Shown: one piece after another, positions 25,283 to 34,797 of the stretch
Layout: every line of letters begins with the position of its first letter
How positions within the stretch are numbered: position 1 is the stretch's first letter
Assembly: GCA_029851945.1 (NCBI GenBank)
Contig: JARKUZ010000092.1
Span: forward strand, 4,640 to 68,639
Direction of reading: 5' to 3'
Length of the DNA: 64,000 nt
Source: Terrisporobacter sp.
Lineage (GTDB): Bacteria; Bacillota_A; Clostridia; Peptostreptococcales; Peptostreptococcaceae
The notes under the pieces: generated by a model
What the model saw: the letters and a program-made list of their open reading frames with translations, nothing else
Database searches by the model: none
Told to the model about the DNA's origin: nothing
Position numbers and translations under genes: made by a program

Positions 25283-26590
25283 ATGGAATTAGCATTTCAA
25301 GCAGGTACAGCTATAGCTATTGTATTCCCAATATTACTTTTATTAGGTATACCAATATCTATAACTATAGGAATATCATCTATATTTGGTATACTAACTA
25401 CATTATCATGGGATATAGCAGTATTAACTGGAGCACAAAGAATATTTACTGGTATAAGTAGCTTCTCACTACTTGCAATACCGTTTTTTGTACTAGCTGG
25501 TATAATAATGAACAATGGTGGTATAGCTTTAAAATTAGTAAACTTTGCTAAGGTTTTAAGTGGTAAGTTACCAGGATCATTAGCACATACGAATGTAGTT
25601 GGAAACATGTTATTTGGTGCTGTAAGTGGATCTTCAGTTGCAGCAGCTGCAGCAATAGGTGGTACAATGGCACCACTTCAAGAAGCAGAAGGGTATGATA
25701 AAAACTACAGTGCAGCAGTTAATATAGCTTCTGCACCAACTGGATTATTAATACCTCCAAGTAACTCACTTATAATATATTCACTAGTAAGTGGTGGTAC
25801 ATCAGTAGCAGCTCTATTTATGGCAGGTTACATACCAGGCATATTATGGGGATTATCTGTGATGATAGTTGCATTTATATTAGCAAAAAAATACAAGTAT
25901 TCATCTAAATATACAATAACTTTTACCGAAGCTATTAAAATATTTATAGATGCACTTCCAAGTTTAGCATTAATATTTATAATAATAGGTGGTATAGTAG
26001 GTGGAATATTCACAGCTACGGAAGGGGCAGCAGTTGCTGTTGTATATTCATTTATATTATCATTCTTCTTCTATAAGTCTATAAAGTTAAAAGATATACC
26101 GAAAATATTATTAGAAACAGTAGAAATGACAGGGATAATAATTTTCTTAATAGGAGTATCATCAATAATGTCTTGGGTTATGGCATTTACAAATATACCA
26201 AATGCTATAACTGAGTTATTATTAGGAATATCTTCAAATCCAATTGTAATATTATTAATAATGAACTTAGTATTATTAATAGTAGGTACATTTATGGATT
26301 TAACACCAGCTATATTGATATTTACACCTATATTCTTACCGATAGCTCAAAACTTTGGTATGAATTCAGTACAGTTTGGTATAATGCTTATATTCAACTT
26401 ATGTATAGGAAATATTACACCACCAGTTGGTAATACTCTATTCATTGGATGTAAGGTAGGTAAAACTAGTATAGAAGAAGTAATAAGGTACTTACTACCA
26501 TTCTATCTAGGAATATTAGTGGTGCTTATGTTAGTAACATTTATACCTCAGATAAGTTTATTTATACCTAAACTTATGGGAATGATATAA
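25283..26590 (+). CDS. dctM: TRAP transporter large permease DctM
   Basis: 435 residues with about 12 hydrophobic helices. Typical motifs are GISSFSLLAIPFFVLAGIIM, GSSVAAAAAIGGTM, LLIPPSN and GNITPPVGNTLFIGCKV. It is the ion-coupled translocator working with DctP and DctQ. The operon uxuA-dctP-dctQ-dctM ends at the terminator 10 bases downstream. Confidence 0.92.
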   Translation: MELAFQAGTAIAIVFPILLLLGIPISITIGISSIFGILTTLSWDIAVLTGAQRIFTGISSFSLLAIPFFVLAGIIMNNGGIALKLVNFAKVLSGKLPGSLAHTNVVGNMLFGAVSGSSVAAAAAIGGTMAPLQEAEGYDKNYSAAVNIASAPTGLLIPPSNSLIIYSLVSGGTSVAALFMAGYIPGILWGLSVMIVAFILAKKYKYSSKYTITFTEAIKIFIDALPSLALIFIIIGGIVGGIFTATEGAAVAVVYSFILSFFFYKSIKLKDIPKILLETVEMTGIIIFLIGVSSIMSWVMAFTNIPNAITELLLGISSNPIVILLIMNLVLLIVGTFMDLTPAILIFTPIFLPIAQNFGMNSVQFGIMLIFNLCIGNITPPVGNTLFIGCKVGKTSIEEVIRYLLPFYLGILVVLMLVTFIPQISLFIPKLMGMI

Positions 26591-26599
26591 TTAGATCTT

Positions 26600-26637
26600 A
26601 TAAGAGTGTAGACAAAGTCTATGCTCTTTATTTTTTT
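26600..26637 (+). terminator. Terminator of the uxuA-TRAP operon
   Basis: ATAAGAGTGTAGAC pairs with GTCTATGCTCTTTAT, followed by a T-run. Confidence 0.85.
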
Positions 26638-26691
26638 GTTTAATATGGCTATGAGGTATGGGATAAGGATATTACTATGATATTAGACTAA

Positions 26692-27018
26692 CACTATTAT
26701 GACAATGCATGTATTGAATCATTTCATGCAACATTAAAGAAAAAAGAAGTCTATAGAGTAAAATATTTTGATTATGATTCGGCAAGATTAAGATTATTTG
26801 AATATATTGAAGGTTGGTATAATAGAAAAAGAATTCATGGAAGTATAGGGTTTATATCTCCAGATGAATATGTAGATAATCCAGGAGGAGATTCAGAAAA
26901 TGGGAACGAAAATGTAAGTACAGGAGATAAAAGTATTATAGTATACTTATTTATCTTGATATTATCAACTTTATACTTATTCGTATTTTTATCTAGAAAA
27001 TACATAACTAGAAAATAA
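26692..27018 (+). mobile_element. IS3-family transposase C-terminal fragment fused in frame to a surface-anchor tail
   Basis: The frame begins after a stop at 26689. It gives DNACIESFHATLKKKEVYR, then EYIEGWYNRKRIHGSIGFIS and PDEYV, the third-catalytic-residue region and end of IS3/IS150 OrfB. It then continues without a stop into GGDSENGNENVSTGDKS, a hydrophobic helix and basic RKYITRK, the layout of a sortase-type cell-wall anchor. No ribosome site or start is evident. The joint is probably a scar of insertion into a surface-protein gene. Confidence 0.75.
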
Positions 27019-27141
27019 CACTCCTTATCAGGTGCTGTAAAATAAAGTGTGTATTTTTCTAAAGAGTTCGATAATTAAGTTATTAATACAATTAATTATC
27101 CGAAGGAAGGTGTATGCTTTTTATAAGACAGGAGTGAAAAT

Positions 27142-27168
27142 ATGAAAATTTTAATTAAAGAAGATTAA
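27142..27168 (+). pseudogene. 8-codon stump resembling the start of a response-regulator gene
   Basis: AGGAGTG is followed by ATG and MKILIKED, then a stop. MKILI-ED is the standard start of OmpR-type response regulators. The rest is gone, with a terminator directly after. It is the only recognisable content of 27019-27174. Confidence 0.35.
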
Positions 27169-27174
27169 GTAAGC

Positions 27175-27215
27175 AAAAGGAGTGACGTAAGATAAAATTA
27201 CATCACTCCTTTTTT
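27175..27215. terminator. Terminator shared by converging units
   Basis: AAAAGGAGTGACGTAA pairs with TTACATCACTCCTTTT, with one mismatch, and is followed by TT. It ends the minus-strand DUF1648 gene too. Confidence 0.8.
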
Positions 27216-27218
27216 AGA

Positions 27219-28322
27219 TTACATGTAAAATGTAATAATTAATATAACTATTGTTAGTATGAAAGGAGATATAAACACTATTTTTCCTTTTGTACTACCT
27301 ATATTAACAGTCCAGCCAACACCAAATCTTTTTTGAACAAATAAAGAAGGATCGTTGGGATTATTATATAAAGTACCAAATATCCAGTTATTATCGTTAT
27401 CATCTACTGAATAGACAGCAGTTTTAGACTTACTTGGTGATTTGTAGTATAAGTATGTTTGATAAAGAGATGATAGAATAATTGCTATTACAGTAGGGAA
27501 CAGAACAGCATTATTTACGCTACTAGCATTCACAGTGGCAATTAATATGGTAATAAATAAAATTTGGCACCCTAAGCTTACTATGAAAAAAGTAAGAGCA
27601 ATTTTATTTAAATAATTTAAATTGGCTTTTTTGCTTTCATTAAGATTATCAGAGCTTAACTTAACTCTAGATTTTAAGGAATATATGGAACTAATAGTTA
27701 TTATTAACCCTATGCCTACACTCATAATTATAACACCAAAAACACTCATAAATGATTTTTCAGAAAATGCATCTGGCTCACCACTAAATCCCCAGTGAGT
27801 AGGTATAATATCTGGCATAGAATCATATTGAGTAATTGCATAGATTCCAACCAACACAGTAATTACAAAGGGAATCATATATAGTAAAGAATATTTTTTT
27901 ATGATTCTGTTTTTTTCATTAATAAAATCTGTATCTAATATTACCTTAGTTTTTCCCAATTCTAAGTCACTTATTTCCAATGACAAATCTTCTTTTAAAG
28001 CTTTTACCTTATTATGAATATGAAGAAATGCAAAAAACTCATACAGACAAAATCCTAATACAGGAACAATAGAAGCTATTATATAAGCCTTAAATATATA
28101 AATGCAAATTAATGTAATTATTGCAAATATAACAAATCCTATTGTAACAAGAAGTTTAAATTTCTTATCTAAGGCTTTAAATTCTTTCTTAGTAAAATAA
28201 TCACTATTTAAACTAACTCCATAAAATTGTCTTTTTCCACTTAATGATTGAGTAAAAAATATCATTATATAAACTAAAAATAGTAGTGGTATATTTATTA
28301 TAACTGCTAAAGTACTATTCAT
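27219..28322 (-). CDS. DUF1648/DUF5808-type membrane protein
   Basis: 367 residues with about eight to nine helices. The DUF1648 signature is in the middle (PDIIPTHWGFSGEPDAFSEK). The C-terminal part has NWIFGTLYNNPNDPSLFVQK followed by RFGVGWTVNIG, the DUF5808 motif. The start overlaps the end of the upstream GntR gene by eight bases, so the two are translationally coupled. Proteins of this kind (SdpI relatives, YtrA partners) are linked to envelope stress; no exact function is known. Confidence 0.85.
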   Translation of the reverse strand: MNSTLAVIINIPLLFLVYIMIFFTQSLSGKRQFYGVSLNSDYFTKKEFKALDKKFKLLVTIGFVIFAIITLICIYIFKAYIIASIVPVLGFCLYEFFAFLHIHNKVKALKEDLSLEISDLELGKTKVILDTDFINEKNRIIKKYSLLYMIPFVITVLVGIYAITQYDSMPDIIPTHWGFSGEPDAFSEKSFMSVFGVIIMSVGIGLIITISSIYSLKSRVKLSSDNLNESKKANLNYLNKIALTFFIVSLGCQILFITILIATVNASSVNNAVLFPTVIAIILSSLYQTYLYYKSPSKSKTAVYSVDDNDNNWIFGTLYNNPNDPSLFVQKRFGVGWTVNIGSTKGKIVFISPFILTIVILIITFYM

Positions 28323-28704
28323 AATTTTTCACCCCATAATTATCAAAAAATTCATTGCTATAATTTATAAATTCTTCTTTAGATATACCTAAAAGATAAC
28401 TTTCAGCAGTTAAAAGCTCCAACATGGATTTTATTTTTTCTGTGTTTTCATCCTTTTTAGTCAGTGGTAGAGAATTTACTACAGCACCTTTTCTTCTATC
28501 AATATTGATATATCCTTCATCTTTAAGTAAATTATATGATTTGTTTACAGTATGAAGGTTCACACCAATTTCCTCAGCCATATTTCTAACAGATGGCAAA
28601 GATTCGTTTACTTTCAAATCACCTCTTGCAATAGATTTTATAATTTGTTCCTTGATTTGTGAATATATGGGAACATCACTGGTAAAATCTAAATTTAATA
28701 TCAT
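28315..28704 (-). CDS. GntR family regulator, YtrA subfamily
   Basis: 129 residues. Winged-helix domain: VPIYSQIKEQIIKSIARGDL, LPSVRNMAEEIGVNLHTVNK, YNLLKDEGYINIDRRKGA. The short C-terminal segment dimerises. GGAGTGATAAA precedes the ATG. The palindrome at 28737-28759 lies about 33 bases before the start and is the likely autoregulatory site. It probably controls the coupled DUF1648 gene. Confidence 0.87.
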   Translation of the reverse strand: MILNLDFTSDVPIYSQIKEQIIKSIARGDLKVNESLPSVRNMAEEIGVNLHTVNKSYNLLKDEGYINIDRRKGAVVNSLPLTKKDENTEKIKSMLELLTAESYLLGISKEEFINYSNEFFDNYGVKNYE

Positions 28705-28736
28705 TTTATCACTCCAAACTATTATATGATATATAT

Positions 28737-28759
28737 TTGTTATATGTATTGTATAACAA
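28737..28759 (-). promoter_or_regulatory. Perfect inverted repeat, likely GntR operator
   Basis: TTGTTATA (28737-28744) and TATAACAA (28752-28759) flank seven bases. It lies just upstream of the minus-strand GntR gene, where its promoter should be. Confidence 0.6.
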
Positions 28760-28930
28760 AAAAGTAATTATTACAACCCTATGAATCTTAATGTTATTCA
28801 TCAGAACTTATCAAATTATATTCCAAAAGTAATCCAAAGAATTAAATTACTATAACAGTAAGAAGAACGATCTCTAAAGATTATAAGACAACTTTATTAG
28901 AAAAATAAATGTAATAGGGGAGGACTAGTA

Positions 28931-29788
28931 ATGAAAACAAAAAATGGATTCACTAGATTTGACACTATAAATGAATTTAAAACATGGCTAAATAAACAAA
29001 ATATAAGGCGAAAAATAAATAAACTTCAAGTACATCATACTTACTTGCCGTCTTACAAAAATTGGCCAGAAGATGAATTAACTAGGCAACATAACATGAA
29101 AGAATATCATATGGATACTAATGGTTGGTCAGATATAGGTCAACATTTCACTATATTCCCAAATGGCAAAATAGTCACAGGGAGAAGTTTAAACAATGAT
29201 CCAGCAGGTATAAAAGGATGGAACACTAACGCTATATGTATAGAGATATACGGTAACTTTGATAGAAACAATGACATAATGAACAATGAGCAAAAAGAAG
29301 CAGTAATAGCTTGCTATGGTCTACTTTGCAAAAAATTTAATATAACACCAAGTATGAATACAATCAGATGTCATGGATGGTTTACTTCAAGTGGTACTTA
29401 TTTGGGAGATTATAATAAATCTAAATCCTGTAAAACCTGTCCGGGCACTAATTTTATGGGAATAGGAAATACTAAATCAGCTTTTATAAAAAATTTTTAT
29501 CCTAAAATTAAAGACTATATGAGTGAATGTGAATTTATAAATGGAAGCACATCTACAAGTGAAAATACAAATAGTAGTGAAATAAAATCTTACACCACAG
29601 GAATATACAGAGTAAAAGTAAAAGGATTAAACATAAGAAAAGGCCCTGGAACAAACTATGATATAGTGGGAGTTATAAGAGATAAAGGCAGCTATACTAT
29701 TGTTAAAGTTTCTGGAAGTTGGGGATATTTAAAATCAAAAGCAGGCTGGATAAATATATCTAATTCTTACTGTAGTAAAGTGAAATAG
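28931..29788 (+). CDS. N-acetylmuramoyl-L-alanine amidase with SH3 domain
   Basis: 285 residues. An Amidase_2 (PGRP-like) domain occupies about residues 30-195: zinc ligand candidates are in VHHTYLP (His35/36), IRCHGWF and CKTCPG. A Ser/Thr-rich linker (STSTSENTNSS) leads to a bacterial SH3 domain (YRVKVKGLNIRKGPGTNYDI). No signal peptide is seen, as in phage-type endolysins. AGGGGAGGA precedes the ATG and a terminator follows. No phage genes surround it, so it is either a captured lysin or a sporulation or autolytic enzyme. Confidence 0.88.
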   Translation: MKTKNGFTRFDTINEFKTWLNKQNIRRKINKLQVHHTYLPSYKNWPEDELTRQHNMKEYHMDTNGWSDIGQHFTIFPNGKIVTGRSLNNDPAGIKGWNTNAICIEIYGNFDRNNDIMNNEQKEAVIACYGLLCKKFNITPSMNTIRCHGWFTSSGTYLGDYNKSKSCKTCPGTNFMGIGNTKSAFIKNFYPKIKDYMSECEFINGSTSTSENTNSSEIKSYTTGIYRVKVKGLNIRKGPGTNYDIVGVIRDKGSYTIVKVSGSWGYLKSKAGWINISNSYCSKVK

Positions 29789-29809
29789 AAGAAGATAGGA
29801 GAGAATGTA

Positions 29810-29840
29810 AAAATAGAGAGGGAAATACCCTCTCTATTTT
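29810..29840. terminator. Bidirectional terminator
   Basis: AAAATAGAGAGGG pairs perfectly with CCCTCTCTATTTT around AAATA, between the amidase gene and the convergent HD gene. Confidence 0.88.
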
Positions 29841-29849
29841 ATTGAGTAA

Positions 29850-30392
29850 TTATATTTTATCTATAAGATTATTAAACAACTCTTTATATCTATTTTCAAC
29901 ATCTTTAAAATCAGTAAATTTAAAAGCAGGCTTACTAACTAATTCAACTTTATCAACATTTACCTCTTCATTCATATAATGTATAAATTCATTGTAAAGT
30001 AGAGCATTGTCAATAAAGTGTACTAATTTTAATTCATCATCATTTAAATCTTCCTCTAAGAAAACTCTATAAATAAAAGTCTGTAATTTCTCTTCTATTT
30101 CTAGATACTGACTTAAGTGTTTTTTCACTGGTCTAATAATATCAGACATATAGGCCTCACTTGCATCGTGTAGTAAACATGCAAGAGCAACTCTATTACT
30201 ATATCCTCTTGCTATCGCTTCTTCGCAACAGAAAATACTATGCTGTCCTACAGAATAAAACTCAGGGAAATGACCATTGGCTCTAGACATAAGTGATAGA
30301 GCATGGGCAATATCATCTACCAATATATCCTCTTTTTTAGGATTTAATGGAGCAAATTTAACCTTTGAAAATGTTGTAATGTAATCTGACAT
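29850..30392 (-). CDS. HD-domain phosphohydrolase (YfbR-like)
   Basis: 180 residues from the ATG at 30392. The ATG 15 bases upstream lies in the ribosome site (GGGAGGAG) and is rejected. The HD motif is ACLLHDASEAYMSDI, with an earlier SVGQHS and a late HFIDNALLYNE providing further metal ligands. The pattern matches 5'-deoxynucleotidase YfbR and related nucleotide phosphohydrolases. Probably cytosolic nucleotide hydrolysis; the exact substrate is open. Confidence 0.8.
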   Translation of the reverse strand: MSDYITTFSKVKFAPLNPKKEDILVDDIAHALSLMSRANGHFPEFYSVGQHSIFCCEEAIARGYSNRVALACLLHDASEAYMSDIIRPVKKHLSQYLEIEEKLQTFIYRVFLEEDLNDDELKLVHFIDNALLYNEFIHYMNEEVNVDKVELVSKPAFKFTDFKDVENRYKELFNNLIDKI

Positions 30393-30465
30393 AAAAACTC
30401 CTCCCATTTATATAACTAGATTTAATTATATAATATAGAATTAATATGTCAATATTACCTAATTT

Positions 30466-31797
30466 CTATAAGAACATAGCTCCTATTGTTCCAAATATTA
30501 ACAATGGTATATTATAATGAAGGAATGTAGGAACACAAGTATCCCATATATGGTCATGTTGTTTATCAGCATTTAAACCTGAAGTAGGTCCAAGGGTACT
30601 GTCAGAAGCAGGGGAACCAGCATCACCTAAAGCACCAGCAACACCGACCAATAAGATAATAGCAGGAACACTAAATCCTAGACTTATTCCTAAAGGACAA
30701 TATATAGTAGCGATTATTGGTAAAGTACCAAATGAACTTCCAATCCCTATAGTAACTAAAAGACCTACAAGTAACATAAGTAAAGCGGCAAGAAGTTTGT
30801 TATCACCAACTATAGACGAAACAGATAAAACTAAAGATTCTACAGCACCAGTTTCTCTTAAAACGTTACCGTATCCAGCAGCAACGAGCATAATAAATGC
30901 AATAAGACCCATCATTTTAACTCCGCCATCTACTAAATCATCTATATCACTGAATTTAATAGCTCTAGTTATAAATAGTACAATAATTGAACAAAGACCA
31001 CCAAGAGGAAGTGAACCAGTAACTATTTGAACAGCAAAAGCAGTAATGGCACCAAGCAAAGCACACCAATGTTTAGTAGTCATCTTCTCATCGGCAATAT
31101 CATTAACCTCCCTATCTGAATCAAGGCTACATTCTAGACCTTCAATAGGTAAATCTTTATACTCTCTAGGTTTTCTATAAGAAATGAAAACAGCAATTAA
31201 TAGACCTAAGAACATACCAATACCAGCAATCCACATAACACTAGTAACCATATCAGTAGTACATTCAATGCCATTAGCAATCATTTGATCTCTAATAATA
31301 TTTTGGAAAATAAGACCAAATCCAACTGGGATAACGATATAAGGTGTCTTAAGACCAAAAGTTAAAGCACAAGCTACAGCCCTTCTATTTATTTTTAGTT
31401 TATTCATAAGTCCTAACAAAGATGGAATCAAAATTGGAATGAAAGCAATATGTACTGGTATAAGATTTTGCGAAAAACATGATATTATAGCAATTAATAA
31501 GATTAGTGTAATTTTTTTACCTTTAACAATTTTAGCAATTTTTCTAGCAAGTATAGAAGCGAGTCCTGTTTTACTTACTGCTACAGCTAGGGCACCAAGT
31601 AAAATATAACTTAAAGCAGTTTCAGCATTACCACTCATGCCTCCAATTAAAATAGACATTGAGTCACCAACTGACATTCCAGAAGTAACACCTGCAACTA
31701 TTGCTGCTATTAAGATAGATAAGAATACATTAAATTTAAGTAAACACAGTACTATCATAACAACAATAGAAATAACAACCGGATTTAATAAAATCAT
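30466..31797 (-). CDS. Na+/H+ antiporter-family membrane protein (YuiF/NhaC-like)
   Basis: 443 residues with about 12 hydrophobic helices. Features of the Na_H_antiport group include FSQNLIPVHIAFIPILIPSL, then GVAGALGDAGSPASDSTLGP followed by TSGLNADKQHDHIWDTC. The conserved polar segment in the last third is the likely transport site. The ATG follows AAGGGGGATTTTACA. Monocistronic. The ion or amino-acid substrate cannot be fixed by sequence. Confidence 0.8.
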   Translation of the reverse strand: MILLNPVVISIVVMIVLCLLKFNVFLSILIAAIVAGVTSGMSVGDSMSILIGGMSGNAETALSYILLGALAVAVSKTGLASILARKIAKIVKGKKITLILLIAIISCFSQNLIPVHIAFIPILIPSLLGLMNKLKINRRAVACALTFGLKTPYIVIPVGFGLIFQNIIRDQMIANGIECTTDMVTSVMWIAGIGMFLGLLIAVFISYRKPREYKDLPIEGLECSLDSDREVNDIADEKMTTKHWCALLGAITAFAVQIVTGSLPLGGLCSIIVLFITRAIKFSDIDDLVDGGVKMMGLIAFIMLVAAGYGNVLRETGAVESLVLSVSSIVGDNKLLAALLMLLVGLLVTIGIGSSFGTLPIIATIYCPLGISLGFSVPAIILLVGVAGALGDAGSPASDSTLGPTSGLNADKQHDHIWDTCVPTFLHYNIPLLIFGTIGAMFL

Positions 31798-31924
31798 TGT
31801 AAAATCCCCCTTTTTTTAATTAGTATGAAATATTTAATTTTTCAGAAAAATATATAGTTACTATATAATAAATATATGCCAAAAAATGGTATATATTTAT
31901 TATAGATGAATTTATTATAAAAAT

Positions 31925-32785
31925 CTATTCAATTTCTAACTCTTCTTTTTTTGAATCCATTATCTCATAGTATTTTTTCAAATCTTTTTCAGCTTTAGAT
32001 ATACGTTGTTCCAAGTTTTCTTCATAAATATCTTCATATAAAAAATGTTCTATTCTAATGGAAGTATCATCTGAATTTGGTGTTCCTTCCTCGTTTCTAG
32101 GCTTTTCTAAAGTAAAATCTATGGCATAGAAACGTATATTTTCTTCATCTAATATATTTTTTATATTAAGGAGAATTTCGCTGGCCTTATTTACTGTAAT
32201 TTCTTTATCTTCAGCATAAAAAATAATATGACTTGCTTTTTTACCCATTTCATACATATCATAATCTTTGTCTAGCTCTAATTTTTTTCCCTCAATTCCA
32301 TAAATAGGATAAGTAAGTCCATTATCTTTATTAATTTCTAAATTTTCTTTTAAATTTTCTATGTCCATTATTTCACCAAAATTTATTTCACTTTCATATG
32401 GAAAATCCTTACTATCAAAGACTTTTTCCACCTTAGAACTATAACTTTCGTTTATTCTATTGAAAGTATTATATCTATCAACTACATCATTTTCATAAGA
32501 GTCATAAGTTATTTTTCCAAAAGATGATAGAGATAAATAAAAGTGAGTATCTTTACTTGTAGGTGATTTTACTTCAATATCATAAGTTCCAGTTTTAAAA
32601 TTATAAAATGCACCTGATATATTTAAATCCATATTAGAATAGTTTTTTTCAATATATTCTTTTGCTGAATTGTTTGCAATAGTTTTAGATATGGGATTAC
32701 CTAATAATCCATTGGCAAACCACATAACACCTATAATTAATAAAAAGGAAGTTATACCTGCACATATTTTCGTTGATTTTTTCAT
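31925..32785 (-). CDS. YfjL-like membrane-anchored protein
   Basis: 286 residues from the ATG at 32785, picked for AAAGGAGAATAAATA before it; the longer frame would run into the previous gene. One N-terminal helix anchors an extracellular part. SKTIANNSAKEYIEKNY, then GAFYNFKTGTYDIEV and DTHFYLS match the YfjL-like N-terminal domain. It ends the sigma/anti-sigma operon, so it may be a sensor or effector of that envelope-stress pathway. Confidence 0.7.
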   Translation of the reverse strand: MKKSTKICAGITSFLLIIGVMWFANGLLGNPISKTIANNSAKEYIEKNYSNMDLNISGAFYNFKTGTYDIEVKSPTSKDTHFYLSLSSFGKITYDSYENDVVDRYNTFNRINESYSSKVEKVFDSKDFPYESEINFGEIMDIENLKENLEINKDNGLTYPIYGIEGKKLELDKDYDMYEMGKKASHIIFYAEDKEITVNKASEILLNIKNILDEENIRFYAIDFTLEKPRNEEGTPNSDDTSIRIEHFLYEDIYEENLEQRISKAEKDLKKYYEIMDSKKEELEIE

Positions 32786-32786
32786 A

Positions 32787-33356
32787 TTATTTATTCTCCT
32801 TTCTAAAGGCAATATAAAGTAAAAATGCAATTAAAACACCAAGAGCACAAAGTCCACTATAAATACTAGCCCACATAGCTGGAGCTGTTATAAATGAAGC
32901 TATCTGAGATTTATCAAATAAACCTTCCATGATGTATTTAATAAAATGATATAAATATGTAAAAATAAACATAGCTATAACCACAAGATATGATTTTCTT
33001 CTAAGTGTAAAGTAGCTTAGTGATCCAATTAGAGGCATAATCAAAATATTGTAAAACATAAATTGGCTTTCTGTAAGAATTACACCTATAAATGAGCCAA
33101 TCACAACTAGTGTAATAGCCACAAGTATAAGTTGATTTTTTATTTTAGAAATAATTTTTTTATCATTCATTTTTTCATTTTTACTTATATTTTTATTTTG
33201 GATTGTATTTTCAATTTCCATTTGGGAAAATAATTCTCTACATTTATTACACTCATGAGTATGTGTCATGACAGCATTATAACTATCTTCGCTGGCTACA
33301 TTATCCTTAACTAAGGGAATTAAATCCATACAAATATCACATGAGATTTTATTCAT
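32787..33356 (-). CDS. Zinc-finger anti-sigma factor
   Basis: 189 residues. The N-terminal zinc-binding anti-sigma motif is present: CDICMDLIPLVKDNVAS, then THECNKCRELF (H-x3-C-x2-C). A linker and four hydrophobic helices follow. It overlaps the sigma gene by eight bases. It should hold the ECF sigma factor at the membrane until a signal arrives. Confidence 0.87.
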   Translation of the reverse strand: MNKISCDICMDLIPLVKDNVASEDSYNAVMTHTHECNKCRELFSQMEIENTIQNKNISKNEKMNDKKIISKIKNQLILVAITLVVIGSFIGVILTESQFMFYNILIMPLIGSLSYFTLRRKSYLVVIAMFIFTYLYHFIKYIMEGLFDKSQIASFITAPAMWASIYSGLCALGVLIAFLLYIAFRKENK

Positions 33357-33845
33357 AGTCGTCTGCCTCCTTTGCTAAAATATTTTTGATTTTCTTTTTA
33401 GTACGATGATCTATTACTCTTGCAGAGCTTTCAGATATATTATGCTTTTTTCCTATTTCAAAATAAGAATATCCCTCTATTCTCATAAGAATAATATCCT
33501 TTGTTCTAGGTGATTCATTATCAAGTAAATTAAGTATTTTATTAGAAAGTTCTTTTTTTATAATAGAATTATCTAAATCACACTCACTTAAGAGGTAATT
33601 ATAAGATAAGTCATCTAGGGATATAGTAGGCTTTTCTTTTCTTAAATGTTCATACCACTTGTTCCTTGCAATGGAAAATAGCCAAGTTTTAATAGTTGAT
33701 TTTCCTTTAAATTTATGTAATGACTTTAATGCACCTAAAAAAGTTTCAGACACTAAGTCTTCTGAAAGAGAAACATCATGTGTTAAACTTACAAGATATT
33801 TAAATACATCTTGCTTATATTCTTCGTATATTTTTTTAGTAACAT
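33349..33845 (-). CDS. ECF sigma factor whose start is out of frame at an A7 tract
   Basis: From GTG 33753 the frame gives 134 residues with a sigma-70 region 2 tail (GKSTIKTWLFSIARNKWYEH) and region 4 (YSYFEIGKKHNISESSARVI). The missing region 2.1 start is present upstream: KKIYEEYKQDVFKYLVSL, then SLSEDLV. This frame has no ATG, GTG or TTG before 33753. The only good start, ATG at 33845 after GAAAGGAG, is one base out of frame. One extra A in the A7 run at 33831-33837 would join them. Either a slippage-controlled gene, a recent mutation or a sequence error. Confidence 0.75.
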
Positions 33846-33931
33846 AAATCTCCTTTCATAATATTAGTGATAAAAAAATCTTTTTCGTTACATTATTTTA
33901 AAAAATATTTTTCTTAAGTAAAATTTACCAT

Positions 33932-33961
33932 AAAAAAGGGCCTATAAAAATAGGTCCTTTT
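33932..33961 (-). terminator. Terminator of the minus-strand HAD gene
   Basis: AAAAGGGCCTAT pairs with ATAGGTCCTTTT, with one mismatch, and is followed on the minus strand by a T-run. Confidence 0.8.
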
Positions 33962-33978
33962 ACTATAGATGTTTTATT

Positions 33979-34797
33979 TTATCTTTCATCTAATATGAAT
34001 TTTTTAATTACATGAGCAACACCATCTTCATCATTAGAAAGAGTAGTGTAATCAGCTATATCTTTTATTTCATCACTAGCATTTCCCATAGCTACCCCAA
34101 GTCCAGCATATTCTATCATGTGTTTGTCATTTCCAGCATCACCAACACAGATAACTTCTTCTTGTTTTATACCAAGTTCTTTAGCTAAAAGTTCTATACC
34201 AGCACCTTTATTAGCTTTTGGATTTAAGAATTCTAAAAACGAAGGCGTACTTCTTACTATAGTATATTTTTCAAAATAACTCTTTGGGATTTTCTTTATA
34301 CATTCATCTATTATTTCTGGATGATCTATCATCATAAATTTAGACATGGCAATATCTTTTGGAACTTCCTCAAGAGTAGTTGAATTTAAGTGAGCTCCTG
34401 TTAAGTAACATTCAAGTATAGTGTAATCACTTATATCTTTATTAAATGTGTAAACAGTTTTTGTATCATAGAAATGACTTCTAGAACCAAGCTCCAAACT
34501 TAAATTATATAAATCAACTAAGTCATCATATCCTAGGGTTAAGTGAGATACAGGATTTTTAGTAAAAGTATCTTGAACAAGAGCACCATTGAAAGTTGCA
34601 GCATAGTCACCTGATTCTTTAAGATTAAGTTCTTCTAAGAATTTTTCAACACCTTTTAATGGTCTCCCAGTACATAAAACTACCTTAACACCTTTTTTCT
34701 TAGCTTCTTGCACAGCATTTTTTACACCTTCTGTTAGTTGATGTGAACTATTTATTAAAGTTCCATCTATATCTAGTGCTATTAATTTGTAATTCAT
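33979..34797 (-). CDS. HAD superfamily Cof-type phosphatase
   Basis: 272 residues from the ATG at 34797, which follows GGGGAGGAACAAA. A TTG 15 bases upstream lies before the ribosome site. Motifs: ALDIDGTLINS (Asp8, Asp10 relative to MNYKLIA), LCTGRPL, and CVGDAGNDKHMIEYA. Same Cof-type group as the gene at 16179. Likely a sugar-phosphate phosphatase; monocistronic. Confidence 0.88.
   Translation of the reverse strand: MNYKLIALDIDGTLINSSHQLTEGVKNAVQEAKKKGVKVVLCTGRPLKGVEKFLEELNLKESGDYAATFNGALVQDTFTKNPVSHLTLGYDDLVDLYNLSLELGSRSHFYDTKTVYTFNKDISDYTILECYLTGAHLNSTTLEEVPKDIAMSKFMMIDHPEIIDECIKKIPKSYFEKYTIVRSTPSFLEFLNPKANKGAGIELLAKELGIKQEEVICVGDAGNDKHMIEYAGLGVAMGNASDEIKDIADYTTLSNDEDGVAHVIKKFILDER

Noticed and set aside
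28931..29788. Amidase considered as the lysis gene of a prophage
   Set aside because: No holin, tail, capsid or integrase genes lie nearby; it stands alone between a regulator pair and an HD gene.
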